NCBI GenBank assembly: GCA_021157815.1
Contig: JAGGVT010000123.1
Location: forward strand, 1-16,352
Source: a bacterium
Lineage (GTDB): Bacteria; JAJVIF01; JAGGVT01
Direction of reading: 5' to 3'
DNA length: 16,352 nt
Shown: in pieces, positions 15,128 through 16,352 of the stretch
How the letters are laid out: every line of letters begins with the position of its first letter
Numbering within the stretch: the first letter of the stretch is position 1
Translations under genes and position numbers: made by a program
Notes under the pieces: generated by a model
Databases searched by the model: none
Told to the model about the DNA's origin: nothing
The model's input: the letters and a program-made list of their open reading frames with translations, nothing else

Positions 15128-16352
15128 ATGAGTGAAAAGAGATATTTTGGAATAACAACTCCCCTTTACTATGCAAACGACATACCGCATATAGGCCATG
15201 CCTACTGCACGATTGCGGTTGATGCGATTGCGCGATTTCATCGCTCGCTGGGCGAGGAGGTTTATTTCATTACAGGCTCCGATGAGCACGGGCAGAAAAT
15301 CAATCGCGCGGCGGAAGAGGTTGGGAAACAACCAATTGACCACGCGAATGAGATAGTCGAATACACTAAAAAACTATGGGATAAACTTGAAATCAACTAT
15401 GACCGTTTCGTGCGAACAACTGAGAAAAAACACTACAGCGATGTCCAAAAGGTTATAAGGACAATATTCGACAACGGTGAAATATACAGGGATACGTATG
15501 AGGGATGGTATTGTACGCCGTGTGAAACATTCCTGACAGATGAAGAAGTAACGGATGAGAAAATCTGCCCGGAATGTGGAAGAGAGGTCGAATGGCAGAA
15601 GGAGGATACATACAAGTTCAAATTGTCCGATTACACTCAGACTCTCATCGATTTGTATGAGAAAGAACCATGGAGAATGCAGCCTGAAAGCCGCTACAAC
15701 GAGATAATGAGCCGTTTGAAAAAAGAGGGGCTTAGGGATTTGTCAATCACAAGAACAAGCCTTGACTGGGGCGTTCCTCTGGATGAAATAGAAAAAGGCC
15801 ATGTCTGCTATGTCTGGTTCGATGCTCTTCTTGGCTACGCCACCGCGGCGGGCATCTTTGGCGATGACAACCTTCCTGACGGTTTCTTTGAGAAACTATG
15901 GCCAAATACGGTTCATATTATCGGAAAGGATATTCTCTGGTTCCATACGGTTATCTATCCCGCGATGCAGCTTGCAATGGGCTGGGATAAATCCCAAATT
16001 AGCGCCGGCAGTTTCGCAACCGGATTCTGGATTGAAAAGGGCGAGAAAATGTCCAAATCGAAAGGAAATATCGTTGACCCGGTTCCACTTATCGAGGACT
16101 TTGGGCTGGATGCAATTCGATATTTCCTATTAAGAGAAATTACTTTCGGGCTTGATGGCAGCATCTCACTTGAAGCGATAATTCATCGGACAAATTCCGA
16201 TTTGGCGAATGACCTTGGAAACCTCCTGCACAGGTCTCTTTCAATGCTTGGAAAATACCGTGATGGAGTAATCCCGGCGCCGGATGCTATTAAAGTTGAT
16301 GTTCCGCTCGTTACATACAATCAGCTTGAGGAGCATTTTAACGCTGCTGCAA
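15128..16352 (+). CDS. metG: Methionyl-tRNA synthetase MetG (3' end outside the window)
   Basis: A cytosolic class I aminoacyl-tRNA synthetase that charges tRNA-Met with methionine using ATP. The 408 visible codons start at the ATG at 15128, with GAGG (15116-15119) 8 nt upstream; the ATG at 15121 runs into a stop after four codons. The Rossmann catalytic core has the HIGH motif at 21-24 (IPHIGHAY), the DEHG stretch at 52-55, and KMSKS at 307-311. The zinc knuckle inserted in the connective domain has Cys129, Cys132, Cys147 and Cys150. The sequence then enters the anticodon-binding helical domain (LANDLGNLLHRSLSML) and is cut by the window end, so any C-terminal tRNA-binding domain is unseen. 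A repeat-rich hairpin leader precedes it. Confidence 0.97.
   Translation, partial: MSEKRYFGITTPLYYANDIPHIGHAYCTIAVDAIARFHRSLGEEVYFITGSDEHGQKINRAAEEVGKQPIDHANEIVEYTKKLWDKLEINYDRFVRTTEKKHYSDVQKVIRTIFDNGEIYRDTYEGWYCTPCETFLTDEEVTDEKICPECGREVEWQKEDTYKFKLSDYTQTLIDLYEKEPWRMQPESRYNEIMSRLKKEGLRDLSITRTSLDWGVPLDEIEKGHVCYVWFDALLGYATAAGIFGDDNLPDGFFEKLWPNTVHIIGKDILWFHTVIYPAMQLAMGWDKSQISAGSFATGFWIEKGEKMSKSKGNIVDPVPLIEDFGLDAIRYFLLREITFGLDGSISLEAIIHRTNSDLANDLGNLLHRSLSMLGKYRDGVIPAPDAIKVDVPLVTYNQLEEHFNAAA

Overview
The window reads as a piece of the chromosome of an uncultured, probably anaerobic, Gram-negative-type bacterium. Export signals (Tat, Sec and a lipoprotein-like N-terminus), an NAD-dependent ligase, a methionine gamma-lyase-like enzyme and a small redox-disulfide protein support this. 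DNA is moderately AT-rich by eye and ribosome binding sites are of the GGAG/AGGAGG type. Several dispersed palindromic repeats lie between genes, some built on the core GTCATTCYGA. I cannot name a phylum: nothing here is taxonomically decisive, although S55-family secreted peptidases outside Firmicutes point to Acidobacteria/Planctomycetes/candidate-phylum-like lineages.

Layout. Positions 1-355 hold a repeat edge, small hairpins, an AGGAGG-rich stretch and a terminator, with no convincing gene. A 69-aa DUF1858 redox-disulfide protein (minus, 356-565) is divergent from ligA (plus, 691-2742). A 179-bp element with perfect 27-bp inverted arms separates ligA from a convergent PLP trans-sulfuration enzyme (minus, 2955-4139). 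Positions 4140-4565 hold that gene's promoter, a possible decayed coding relic and a GTCATTCCGACAT hairpin. Next is a broken Tat-exported DUF362 gene (4566-5575; one frameshift and two stops). Two tandem secreted proteins of the peptidase S55 (SpoIVB-like) superfamily follow (5634-7349 and 7679-9613), separated by a 210-bp nested palindrome. The first has lost both catalytic motif residues (Ser to Ala, His to Lys); the second keeps both.

The second S55 gene converges on nadE (minus, 9615-10466), which is divergent, with overlapping promoters, from a large unrecognised lipoprotein-like gene (10562-12595). Then come a 69-aa hypothetical (minus, 12596-12805), a strong terminator, a zinc-ribbon protein (minus, 12941-13528), an M24 aminopeptidase P-type enzyme (plus, 13780-14889), a GTTAG tandem repeat that folds into a long hairpin ending exactly at the metG ribosome binding site, and metG (15128 to the window end, incomplete).

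The genes do not form one pathway. ligA, nadE and metG are housekeeping genes (NadE makes the NAD+ that LigA consumes, but they are not co-transcribed). The part most worth attention is the dead/active pair of S55-like exported proteins.
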